Part shown: positions 15,674-23,780 of the stretch, piece after piece
Layout: every line of letters starts with the position of its first letter
Position numbering within the stretch: position 1 is the first letter of the stretch
Source of the DNA: Gilvibacter sp.
Lineage (GTDB): Bacteria; Bacteroidota; Bacteroidia; Flavobacteriales; Flavobacteriaceae
DNA: 54,498 bases
Reading direction: 5' to 3'
Assembly (NCBI RefSeq): GCF_013214815.1
Contig: NZ_JABSPU010000014.1
Coordinates: 1 to 54,498, forward strand
The notes under the pieces: generated by a model
Database searches by the model: none
What the model was told of the DNA's origin: nothing
Seen by the model: the letters and a program-made list of their open reading frames with translations, nothing else
Program-made: the position numbers and the translations under genes

Positions 15674-18600
15674 ATGCAGCAAGCCGCTCCATATAAACCC
15701 AAGAACAAAGTACGAATCGTAACAGCAGCCTCCCTGTTTGACGGTCACGATGCCGCGATAAACATCATGCGTAGAATCATACAATCCACAGGAGTGGAGG
15801 TGATTCACTTAGGACATGATCGCTCCGTAGAAGAGGTGGTCAACACCGCGATCCAAGAAGATGCGAACGCCATTGCAATGACTTCTTATCAAGGCGGGCA
15901 CAATGAATACTTTAAGTATATGTATGACCTGCTGAAGGAGCGTGGAGCCAGTCACATCAAGATCTTTGGTGGCGGTGGTGGAGTAATCCTCCCTGAGGAG
16001 ATCAAAGAACTTATGGATTATGGGATCACCAGAATCTATTCTCCAGACGATGGCCGTGAATTGGGCTTGCAAGGAATGATCAATGACCTGGTTCAAAAAG
16101 CGGACTTCCCAATTGGGGATTCACTCAATGGCGAGGTCGGTCGTTTGGCGAGCAAAGAAACGGGTGCTATTGCGCGGATCATCTCTGCAGCTGAGAATTT
16201 TCCAGAGGTCGCTAAAGAAACTCTGGATACCATCCACAAAAAAAATGAAAAGACAACCACTCCTGTTTTAGGTATTACGGGAACTGGTGGTGCTGGTAAA
16301 TCGAGTTTGGTTGATGAGCTGGTGCGTAGATTTCTAATTGACTTCCCGGAAAAGACCGTGGGCTTGGTGTCTGTGGATCCATCAAAAAGAAAGACTGGGG
16401 GAGCTCTTTTGGGAGATCGCATCCGTATGAACGCCATAAATTCTCCCCGCGTTTATATGCGCTCTTTGGCTACGCGTCAGAGCAATTTGGCTCTTTCTAA
16501 GTATGTTAATGAGGCTGTTGAGGTTTTAAAGGCTGCGGAGTTTGACCTGATCATTTTGGAGACCTCCGGAATTGGCCAAAGCGATACCGAGATATTAGAG
16601 CATTCCGATATTTCTCTTTATGTGATGACTCCTGAATTTGGGGCAGCTACGCAATTGGAGAAGATCGATATGCTTGACTTTGCAGATCTTGTCGCCATTA
16701 ATAAATTCGACAAGCGAGGCGCCTTGGATGCCTTGCGCGACGTTAAAAAACAATACATGCGTAACCACAATCTGTGGGATACGCCTCAGGAGCAATTGCC
16801 GGTTTACGGAACTATTGCTTCGCAATTCAACGATCCGGGGATGAATACCCTGTATCGCAAAGTCATGGACACCTTGGTGGAGCGTACCGGTGCTGAGCTT
16901 GACAGCAGCTATGAGGTGACCGATGCCATGAGTGAAAAGATTTACGTCATCCCACCTGCTCGTACACGCTATTTGTCGGAGATCGCGGAAAACAACCGCG
17001 CCTATGATGATCGTGCCACAGCACAGATCGCCACAGCCCAACAGCTCTTTGGTATCTACAAGACCATATGTTCTGTTTTAAATGTGGATTCTGATGCGCG
17101 CTTTAAGGATGTATTGTCCAAAGGCGGTCTGAATGAAGAGTTTATAGCGGAAGCAGTTTCAGAAGACAACAAGGTCTTTATGGACTTACTGCAAAAAGAG
17201 TTCGATCGTGTCAAGATGAACCTGGATCCGTACAATTGGGAATTGCTTTTACAATGGCCTGATAAGGTGGCGCGCTATAAGGCTCCGATCTACAGCTTTA
17301 AAGTACGTGACAAAGAGATCAAAATTGAAACCCACACCAAGTCACTTTCTCATTCAGACATTCCGAAGGTTTCCTTGCCTAAGTACACCGCTTGGGGAGA
17401 GATCTTAGAGTACGCTTTGCAAGAAAATGTGCCGGGTGAATTCCCTTATACGGCTGGTCTTTATCCATTCAAACGCACGGGAGAAGATCCAACACGCATG
17501 TTTGCGGGTGAAGGTGGGCCAGAACGTACCAACAGACGTTTTCATTACGTTTCGCAAGGTATGCCAGCCAAGCGTTTGTCTACGGCTTTTGATTCGGTGA
17601 CCTTGTACGGAAATGATCCAGGGCACAGACCCGATATCTACGGAAAGATCGGGAACTCTGGAGTTTCTATCTGCTGTTTGGACGATGCTAAAAAGCTTTA
17701 CAGCGGCTTTGATCTCAGTGATCCAATGACCTCGGTGAGTATGACTATCAATGGTCCGGCGCCAATGCTTTTGGGCTTCTTCATGAATGCCGCTATTGAT
17801 CAAAACTGCGAAAAATACGTTAAGGCAGAAGGCCTGGAGGCCGAGATCGATAAAAAGATCAATGCCATCTATAAAGCCAAAGGACAACAGCGTCCTGTTT
17901 ACCGTGGTGATTTGCCTGAAGGTAATGACGGTTTAGGTTTAATGCTTTTGGGAGTTACCGGAGACGAAGTATTGCCTCAGGAGGTATACGAGCGCATCAA
18001 AGCAGAAACCTTAACGCAAGTGCGTGGAACGGTACAAGCCGATATCTTAAAAGAAGATCAGGCACAGAATACTTGTATTTTCTCTACGGAATTCGCTTTG
18101 CGTTTAATGGGTGATGTACAAGAGTATTTCATTGATCAACAGGTGCGTAACTTCTATTCAGTATCTATTTCTGGATATCATATTGCAGAGGCAGGAGCTA
18201 ACCCAATTACGCAGTTGGCCTTGACCTTGGCGAATGGCTTTACCTATGTAGAGTACTATTTGAGCCGTGGGATGGACATCAATAAATTTGGTCCCAACCT
18301 TTCGTTTTTCTTTAGCAATGGAATCGATCCGGAATATGCGGTGATCGGACGTGTGGCACGTAGAATTTGGGCCAAGGCACTTAAGCACAAATACGGTGCG
18401 AACCCTCGAGCTCAAATGCTGAAGTATCACATTCAAACCTCAGGAAGAAGCTTACACGCACAAGAGATCGATTTTAATGATATCAGAACTACGCTTCAGG
18501 CCTTGTATGCGATATACGATAACTGTAATTCATTGCATACCAACGCTTACGATGAAGCCATCACTACGCCTACAGAAGAAAGTGTGCGTCGTGCTATGGC

Positions 18601-19123
18601 CATTCAGCTTATTATCAATAAGGAATTGGGACTGGCTAAGAATGAAAACCCGATCCAAGGGGCATATATTATCCAGGAGCTGACCGCGCTGGTAGAAGAA
18701 GCTGTTTTAGCGGAGTTTGATCGTATCACGGAACGCGGAGGTGTTCTGGGAGCTATGGAAACCATGTATCAGCGTTCAAAGATCCAAGAGGAGAGCCTGT
18801 ACTATGAAACCCTGAAACACAATGGGGAATTCCCGATCATTGGAGTGAATACCTTCTTGAGTAAAAAGGGATCTCCAACGGTATTGCCTGCGGAGGTAAT
18901 CCGCGCTACGGAAGAGGAGAAGCAACAACAGATCGAAACTTTGGAATCCCTGCATGAGCGTCATCAGGATATAGCCACAGACCTGATTGCAGAATTGCAA
19001 CAAGCTGCTGTACAAAACGACAATATCTTCCAGCAACTTATGGAAGTGTGTAAGCGTTGTTCCTTAGGGCAAATTACCCAAGCTTTGTTTGAAGTAGGCG
19101 GTCAGTACCGCAGAAATATGTAA
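15674..19123 (+). CDS. icmF: Fused B12-dependent acyl-CoA mutase/G-protein (IcmF)
   Basis: 1149 residues in the IcmF domain order. The B12-binding domain (about 10-145) has [14 protein letters not shown] with the cobalt-ligand His25, [11 protein letters not shown] and FGGGGGVI. The MeaB-like GTPase domain (about 195-500) has Walker [10 protein letters not shown] (203-211), [21 protein letters not shown] and NKFDKRG. The mutase barrel has [47 protein letters not shown] and [13 protein letters not shown]. IcmF interconverts isobutyryl-CoA and n-butyryl-CoA, sometimes isovaleryl-CoA and pivalyl-CoA. The GLYPFKR segment is IcmF-like rather than methylmalonyl-CoA mutase-like. The built-in G domain loads and guards the cofactor. 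Confidence 0.94.
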   Translation: MQQAAPYKPKNKVRIVTAASLFDGHDAAINIMRRIIQSTGVEVIHLGHDRSVEEVVNTAIQEDANAIAMTSYQGGHNEYFKYMYDLLKERGASHIKIFGGGGGVILPEEIKELMDYGITRIYSPDDGRELGLQGMINDLVQKADFPIGDSLNGEVGRLASKETGAIARIISAAENFPEVAKETLDTIHKKNEKTTTPVLGITGTGGAGKSSLVDELVRRFLIDFPEKTVGLVSVDPSKRKTGGALLGDRIRMNAINSPRVYMRSLATRQSNLALSKYVNEAVEVLKAAEFDLIILETSGIGQSDTEILEHSDISLYVMTPEFGAATQLEKIDMLDFADLVAINKFDKRGALDALRDVKKQYMRNHNLWDTPQEQLPVYGTIASQFNDPGMNTLYRKVMDTLVERTGAELDSSYEVTDAMSEKIYVIPPARTRYLSEIAENNRAYDDRATAQIATAQQLFGIYKTICSVLNVDSDARFKDVLSKGGLNEEFIAEAVSEDNKVFMDLLQKEFDRVKMNLDPYNWELLLQWPDKVARYKAPIYSFKVRDKEIKIETHTKSLSHSDIPKVSLPKYTAWGEILEYALQENVPGEFPYTAGLYPFKRTGEDPTRMFAGEGGPERTNRRFHYVSQGMPAKRLSTAFDSVTLYGNDPGHRPDIYGKIGNSGVSICCLDDAKKLYSGFDLSDPMTSVSMTINGPAPMLLGFFMNAAIDQNCEKYVKAEGLEAEIDKKINAIYKAKGQQRPVYRGDLPEGNDGLGLMLLGVTGDEVLPQEVYERIKAETLTQVRGTVQADILKEDQAQNTCIFSTEFALRLMGDVQEYFIDQQVRNFYSVSISGYHIAEAGANPITQLALTLANGFTYVEYYLSRGMDINKFGPNLSFFFSNGIDPEYAVIGRVARRIWAKALKHKYGANPRAQMLKYHIQTSGRSLHAQEIDFNDIRTTLQALYAIYDNCNSLHTNAYDEAITTPTEESVRRAMAIQLIINKELGLAKNENPIQGAYIIQELTALVEEAVLAEFDRITERGGVLGAMETMYQRSKIQEESLYYETLKHNGEFPIIGVNTFLSKKGSPTVLPAEVIRATEEEKQQQIETLESLHERHQDIATDLIAELQQAAVQNDNIFQQLMEVCKRCSLGQITQALFEVGGQYRRNM

Positions 19124-19130
19124 GAAATCT

Positions 19131-19514
19131 TTAAAGGGTAAGCATCCAATTGCGTTGCAACTTCTTGAATTTGCGCAATTCTTTTCTAAGAATTCCTACA
19201 AATTCAGCACCGTTGCTGTTGCTACCTTCTAAACGTTCGCAATTTCTGTAAAGACGATTGGTCAATCGGTTTAGGTAATCAGCGTGCTTGTGCTTTTTAT
19301 CGCGCTCTAGCTGTTGTTCAGCCTTCAAGATCTCTGGTGCTAAACAAACCGATTGTTGGATAATATCTCCTGTGAAATAGATGTGCGGATTCTCCTTCCC
19401 GTGAGGATTGAGTTCTGACAAATCCTCAATGAGGTAGTCAGATATCCGTCTCGACAAGGTAAAAATCTCTAGTGCCTTTTGATAAACAGGCGATGAGGGA
19501 ACCTTTGAATACAT
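19131..19514 (-). CDS. Predicted helical protein, four-helix-bundle-like
   Basis: 127 residues, nearly all predicted helix, with many Lys and Arg: SPVYQKALEIFTLSRRISDYLIEDL, IQQSVCLAPEILKAEQQLERDKKHKHADYLNRLTNRLYRNCERL and EFVGILRKELRKFKKLQRNW. The spacing of helices recalls four-helix-bundle proteins of the 23S rRNA intervening-sequence/Avd type, but the match is loose. It is convergent with icmF, 7 nt apart, and divergent from the Lrp gene. No function assigned. Confidence 0.6.
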   Translation of the reverse strand: MYSKVPSSPVYQKALEIFTLSRRISDYLIEDLSELNPHGKENPHIYFTGDIIQQSVCLAPEILKAEQQLERDKKHKHADYLNRLTNRLYRNCERLEGSNSNGAEFVGILRKELRKFKKLQRNWMLTL

Positions 19515-19644
19515 AGCAATTGTAATGATAGATTATCAAAACACTCAAAGTTACTTAGATATTAAGGGAGTATTCTATCGAATTTAAAGTTTTTAGATAT
19601 ATTTACTTTATAATCGTAATTTTATAAGTGTAAATACTGAACAA

Positions 19645-20088
19645 ATGAAGATGGATACCCTTAATTGGAAGATACTCAAGTGCTTGCAGGCTAACGCACG
19701 TCAGTCTAATGCGGAGATCGGGAGGCAAGTTGGCATTACTTCACCGGCCGTTGCAGAGCGCATTAGAAAGATGGAAGATGCAGGAGTGATCAATGGTTAT
19801 CACGCCAATCTTTCATCACTAGAAATGGGCTATCAACTCAAGGCAATTATAACCTTGAGAGCCTTTATGGGGAAACTCAAACCCTTCTTAGAAAAGGTAA
19901 AGACCTTTAATGAAGTTGTAAACTGTTATCGCATTACAGGTAATGAGAATATCGTGATGGAAGTAGTGCTAAAAAACCAACTTCACTTGGAGAGTTTTAT
20001 CGATCAGCTGATCATTTACGGAGAGACCAAAACGCAGATCGTCTTGTCTGATGTGATCAAGAATGCGCCAATTCAGCCCTTAAATTAA
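19645..20088 (+). CDS. Lrp/AsnC family transcriptional regulator
   Basis: 147 residues. The N-terminal helix-turn-helix is LNWKILKCLQANARQSNAEIGRQVGITSPAVAERIRKMEDAGVINGYHANL, and a RAM ligand-binding domain follows (LKAIITLRAFMGKLKPFLEKV, VVNCYRITGNENIVMEVVLKNQLHLESFIDQL). It should bind DNA as an oligomer and respond to an amino acid or related ligand. Its end overlaps the convergent PfpI-like gene by 4 nt, and its targets may include neighbours. Confidence 0.9.
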   Translation: MKMDTLNWKILKCLQANARQSNAEIGRQVGITSPAVAERIRKMEDAGVINGYHANLSSLEMGYQLKAIITLRAFMGKLKPFLEKVKTFNEVVNCYRITGNENIVMEVVLKNQLHLESFIDQLIIYGETKTQIVLSDVIKNAPIQPLN

Positions 20089-20819
20089 TCCACAATATTT
20101 ACGTGTGGTACTTGGTCCAGATCCCAGGCGATAACCAAGCCTTGTGCCAGGCGTTTAGCCACTTCTTTTCCGTAGAGTAATTCTGCAGTGAACAAAGCTG
20201 CTTCAAAACTCTTAGCGCCTCCAGCAGAAGTAATGTAGCGGTTGTGACGCACAAAAAGCACATCTTCACGTACATCTAATTGTGGAAACATTTCCTTGTA
20301 CTTGTCAATATCAGAAGGGAAGGTTGTAGAAGCCAAACCATCCAACAAGCCAGCTTTAGCCAATACAAAGGCTCCATCGCAATGCGAGGTCACAAACATG
20401 GCTTTGTCTGCCACCTGCTTAACCCATTCCAACATAGCGGTATCTTCCAAATCTGTGTCTAAATGATGCTCTGCACTAGGGATCACCAAAATATCGATCT
20501 TAGGGATCTCATCGTTCAAATAGTTGTAATCCGGAATGATACGTACGCCTTCAAACGTAGTGATCGGATCATCCGTATTGGCAACCGTGAAGACATTCAT
20601 GGCCTTAATGCTGTCTCGATAAATGGTATGTTGAAAAATATCAAATGGCGCGGTAAACTCCGTGTTGTATGTGCCATCCATGATCAAGAATCCTACATTA
20701 TACCTAAAAGGATTGATTGGAGGAAAGGTCTTGGTGGTCTCCAATTCAACCGTGCCCAAACTTCCTTCTTGGCCTTGTTTGCAGCTGCTTAAACTCAGTA
20801 GAGTAACCAATAAGATCAT
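20085..20819 (-). CDS. DJ-1/PfpI-like lipoprotein
   Basis: 244 residues. A short signal with lipobox LSSC (Cys13) comes first. The DJ-1/PfpI fold shows NVGFLIMDGTYNTEFTAPFDIFQH, IDILVIPSAEHH, the nucleophile elbow TSHCDGAFVLAKAGLLDG, and ITSAGGAKSFEAALFTAELLYG. This is like the glutaminase-fold domain of GlxA-type regulators but without a DNA-binding part. The lipid anchor would place it outside the cytoplasm, which is unusual for this fold. The ATG overlaps the stop of the upstream MFS gene (ATGA, 20816-20819), so both are co-translated. Confidence 0.82.
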   Translation of the reverse strand: MILLVTLLSLSSCKQGQEGSLGTVELETTKTFPPINPFRYNVGFLIMDGTYNTEFTAPFDIFQHTIYRDSIKAMNVFTVANTDDPITTFEGVRIIPDYNYLNDEIPKIDILVIPSAEHHLDTDLEDTAMLEWVKQVADKAMFVTSHCDGAFVLAKAGLLDGLASTTFPSDIDKYKEMFPQLDVREDVLFVRHNRYITSAGGAKSFEAALFTAELLYGKEVAKRLAQGLVIAWDLDQVPHVNIVD

Positions 20820-22063
20820 CCATTTTTTGGTTCGTGTTCTTTTGTTGGATTAAAGGGAACAGATTGCTTCCAAATCTTATGCATTCGGTCGCAAATCAAG
20901 GCGATCACTAACAGTCCAATTCCGAAGATATTAAAGGTCATCCCAAAACCTAAACGATCGGCCATGTTCATCCCCGTATTGTGCCCGAAAACGTGAGAAA
21001 AACTCCAACTCATGGAGTACATGCCCATATAACTGCCCTTGCGGCCTTCTGGAGAGAGCTCCAATGCCAAGGCGTTAGAGAAGGGCGATTCTATCATTTC
21101 TCCTATAGTCATCAAGATCATTCCTATAATTAGCAAGCCAAAGTGATGCCCCAGATTTAGGACCAAGAAACTTGCTGCTAAAAAGAGTGTGCCAATAGCT
21201 ACCAATCTAGTCTTGGAGAGTTTGCTTCTTTCCAACCAACCCACCAGCGGCATTTCTGTCAGTACGATCATGGCTCCGTTGAGGAACAAGATCCACCCAA
21301 TGATGTCTTCACTGAGGTTGTAGATCTTTTCGTAATAAATCGGTACCAAAGAAAAGTACTGTACAAAGACAATAGCTATGAGCATCATCAGCAAAAAGAA
21401 GATCAAAAACGGACGGCTTTTAAGCGGAGGTGCTCCGCGTTTGACCATAGCTTTTCGTTCTGCTTTGGTAGGTGCTTTAACCGCATTTAGACCCAGAATC
21501 ATCACTCCAGCAGCGATCATACAGCTTACCCCATCTATCCAGAAAATAGCGTTGTACCCAGCAGTAGCAATGATGATTCCGCCAATAAGCGGCCCTATGG
21601 AAAAGCCCAAATTGATCGCCAAGCGGATCAAAGCAATGGCACGCGTCACGGTCTGCGGAGTACTGTAGGCCTCTGCAGCGACAAATACCGCAGGGCGATA
21701 TCCATCCACCAAAAACATAACACCAAAAATCGCTGCACAGACTCCGTAGAAACCGGATGCCCATTGCAAGCTAATAAAGCCCAATCCACCTAAGAACAAA
21801 CTCAGAACGATCACATTGTAATACCCAATGATGTCTGTAATGCGTCCGCCCACATAGGTCCCTAAAACAGAACCTAAACCGTAGCACGACATGATCCAGC
21901 CAACTTGCGCAAAGGTGAAATTCAGCTCTTTCATCAAATAAAGGGAAAGAAACGGAATCACCATGGCACCCGTTCTGTTGATCAGTGTCACCAAAGACAG
22001 CATCCAGATCTCTCTGGAGAGTCCTTTAAAGTTTTCGATGTAGTTTCTGTATAGTGTTTTCAC
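20816..22063 (-). CDS. MFS multidrug-type exporter
   Basis: 415 residues with about 12 hydrophobic segments. The first loop AQVGWIMSCYGLGSVLGTYVGGRITDIIGYYNVIV is the classic MFS motif A region, and RLAINLGFSIGPLIGGII matches motif C of drug antiporters. EMIESPFSNALALELSPEGRKGSYMGMYSMSWSFSHVFG is typical of MdtH-like proteins. It is probably a proton-driven exporter in the inner membrane. The start is GTG (22063), only 8 nt after the T-tract of a terminator hairpin that follows a 22-codon leader ORF. Attenuation control is therefore likely. Confidence 0.88.
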   Translation of the reverse strand: MKTLYRNYIENFKGLSREIWMLSLVTLINRTGAMVIPFLSLYLMKELNFTFAQVGWIMSCYGLGSVLGTYVGGRITDIIGYYNVIVLSLFLGGLGFISLQWASGFYGVCAAIFGVMFLVDGYRPAVFVAAEAYSTPQTVTRAIALIRLAINLGFSIGPLIGGIIIATAGYNAIFWIDGVSCMIAAGVMILGLNAVKAPTKAERKAMVKRGAPPLKSRPFLIFFLLMMLIAIVFVQYFSLVPIYYEKIYNLSEDIIGWILFLNGAMIVLTEMPLVGWLERSKLSKTRLVAIGTLFLAASFLVLNLGHHFGLLIIGMILMTIGEMIESPFSNALALELSPEGRKGSYMGMYSMSWSFSHVFGHNTGMNMADRLGFGMTFNIFGIGLLVIALICDRMHKIWKQSVPFNPTKEHEPKNG

Positions 22064-22070
22064 TTTGGGT

Positions 22071-22101
22071 AAAAAAAAACGTCCAGGGTTTAGACTGGAC
22101 G
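22071..22101 (-). terminator. Intrinsic terminator/attenuator immediately upstream of the MFS start
   Basis: On the minus strand, CGTCCAG (22101-22095) pairs with CTGGACG (22086-22080) and is followed by nine T residues (22079-22071). It ends 8 nt before the GTG start of the exporter. The crcB stop is 150 nt upstream, far for an ordinary crcB terminator. Confidence 0.8.
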
Positions 22102-22130
22102 CTTGTTATAATTGGTTTAATTTTCGCTCA

Positions 22131-22199
22131 TTAATGCACAGCCTCCATAAGGTCGTAAGACCAGTTTTGATACTTGTATTGGACTGTAGTACAAATCAT
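22131..22199 (-). CDS. 22-residue leader peptide ORF upstream of the MFS exporter
   Basis: The ORF begins at an ATG (22199) and ends at TAA (22133-22131). It encodes MICTTVQYKYQNWSYDLM followed by four more residues (EAVH). It lies between crcB and the terminator hairpin that precedes the exporter, with 29 nt from stop codon to hairpin. Codons 5-8 contain GTCCA, which could pair with TGGAC in the 3' arm of the terminator and form an antiterminator. The aromatic, polar middle (Y8, Y10, W13, Y15) could be an arrest sequence. This is the layout of drug-induced leader peptides; translation is not shown. Confidence 0.5.
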   Translation of the reverse strand: MICTTVQYKYQNWSYDLMEAVH

Positions 22200-22252
22200 T
22201 TTGATTCAATTGAAGAATAAAACTACAATTTTTAATTCAATGGCAAGGCTTC

Positions 22253-22633
22253 TTAGGAATTTATTCCGATGCGACTGAGCCAAATCCCAAGACCAACTGC
22301 CGCAATTCCCACCAAAACACTACCAGCCATATAGCCAACAAAATTGGCCAACTGACCGTCTTTTAAGAATTGTTGTCCTTCTAGGGCATAGGTGGAAAAA
22401 GTAGTGAACCCGCCACAGAACCCTACAGACAATAACCAGAGCAGGGTTTGATCCATCCAAGAAAAGCGCATGCTCCAGCCAAATAGCAATCCGATCAGCA
22501 AACAACCGATCATATTGACCATAAAGGTTCCCCAGAAAGGAGAATAATTTAGATGCGCTGTCCAAGTATTAACGCCATAGCGCAAAACACTACCCAATCC
22601 GCCTCCTAAAAAGACCAGTAATACAGCTTTCAT
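22253..22633 (-). CDS. crcB: Fluoride channel CrcB/Fluc
   Basis: 126 residues, four membrane segments. GGGLGSVLRYGVNTW, GTFMVNMIGCLLIGLLFG and GFCGGFTTFSTYALEG are the diagnostic CrcB motifs, including the NxxG and GGxTTFSTF-type sites that bind fluoride and the central sodium. It works as a dual-topology dimer exporting fluoride. The ATG overlaps the stop of the SRPBCC gene by one base (TAATG). Confidence 0.95.
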   Translation of the reverse strand: MKAVLLVFLGGGLGSVLRYGVNTWTAHLNYSPFWGTFMVNMIGCLLIGLLFGWSMRFSWMDQTLLWLLSVGFCGGFTTFSTYALEGQQFLKDGQLANFVGYMAGSVLVGIAAVGLGIWLSRIGINS

Positions 22634-23694
22634 TAATTAATGGTTTCTGTTGGTGCGATAATAGGAACATAGACCTCGGTCAACCAGTTGGCAGGGTTTG
22701 GTTCCAATCCAGGATCTGAAGCGTAGACCTCAAATTGAGCTTTTTCTGGATCCAGCATCAAGGCCTTTTCTTCGATGTAGGTATGAGCGGCTTTGTAGGC
22801 CTCATCCAATTGATCATAGTTTCCTTTTAGCGTGGTTTTGATCGCTGTTAAAGGTTCAATATATCCGCACAAAACATTGCTGTCTGGAGCGGTATTGATG
22901 CGTTCTTTTACCGGAATGGCTGCGGAAAAGATAACAGTTCCTGCGGCTTCATCCATTTGATGGAAGATGGTAAAAGGCGCACCGCTTTGCTGAATGTTAT
23001 TGGATTGCATATAGGTCATCACCTCGCCTAACATGGGACCCATTTTAGCCGCTCGGCCTGCAGTTGTTGCAGATTCAGTCACGTACATATAATAGCCGCC
23101 TCCATATTCCACGATCCCGTCAAAACTCACAGAGAACTTGGCCATCTGTTCCAAAATGTGGTTCTCCATATTTTCCAAACCTTTTTCATACATTTCTTTA
23201 GTGGCCTCTTCAAAGGATCCGGACTGAAACGACATAAAGACCTTTTCCAATAGACTGAGTTCTCCTTTCATACCCCAGCTTACGCGGGTGGTGTTGTCCG
23301 GTCCCGGTTCAAAGCTCCAATAGACATCAGAGGAGCTATCGCCCAAAGGCGTATTGAAGGTGATCTTTTGTTCTATGGCTTCATTTTCTGTAATGGCCAC
23401 GGTTTTCATATTACCTTGACCCACTTCTGGGTGATCGCTGACCCAAGAATATCCAGCGCCAACACCTTGGAGGGTATCGCTATAGGTGATCTGTACATTC
23501 GGATCGGTTTGCATCCAAGGACCCCATTGACTCCAGCTCTGATAATTATATGCAGTCTTAAAGGCCAATGATTGAGGTACTTTGAGATCTTTGGTAGCCG
23601 TGACGTCAAAAGTGCCGTCTTGAGCTCCGAAGTAGACCGCTCCTGCCACTAAGATCACGAGGATCAGCAAAAACAAATACTTTAAAAACTTCAT
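22633..23694 (-). CDS. Membrane-anchored SRPBCC plus GyrI-like effector-binding protein
   Basis: 353 residues. One N-terminal membrane helix (FLKYLFLLILVILVAGAVYFGA) is followed by an SRPBCC/polyketide-cyclase-like domain (about 30-185): VPQSLAFKTAYNYQSWSQWGPWM, GVGAGYSWVSDHPEVGQGNMKTV, TTRVSWGMKGELSLLEKVF. A GyrI-like domain (about 195-350) has GGGYYMYVTESATTAGRAAKMGPMLGEVMTYM, FTIFHQMDEAAGTVIFSAAIPV and LTAIKTTLKGNYDQLDEAYKAAHTYIEE. Both folds bind small hydrophobic or drug-like ligands. It is translationally coupled to crcB and near an exporter, so a role in toxic-compound handling is plausible but unproven. Confidence 0.82.
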   Translation of the reverse strand: MKFLKYLFLLILVILVAGAVYFGAQDGTFDVTATKDLKVPQSLAFKTAYNYQSWSQWGPWMQTDPNVQITYSDTLQGVGAGYSWVSDHPEVGQGNMKTVAITENEAIEQKITFNTPLGDSSSDVYWSFEPGPDNTTRVSWGMKGELSLLEKVFMSFQSGSFEEATKEMYEKGLENMENHILEQMAKFSVSFDGIVEYGGGYYMYVTESATTAGRAAKMGPMLGEVMTYMQSNNIQQSGAPFTIFHQMDEAAGTVIFSAAIPVKERINTAPDSNVLCGYIEPLTAIKTTLKGNYDQLDEAYKAAHTYIEEKALMLDPEKAQFEVYASDPGLEPNPANWLTEVYVPIIAPTETIN

Positions 23695-23749
23695 GTTTTC
23701 TAGCTGTTGATGAGGCTCTAAGATATCAAATTCAACGGGAATATTTTGC

Positions 23750-23757
23750 TACATTTG
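23750..23757 (+). promoter_or_regulatory. Candidate -7 element (TACATTTG) of the DPP III gene
   Basis: Perfect TAnnTTTG match, 24 nt before the ATG at 23781, in the divergent gap between the SRPBCC gene and the peptidase. No clear -33 element was seen. Confidence 0.45.
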
Positions 23758-23780
23758 CGCATATCTAAACTAACTATATT

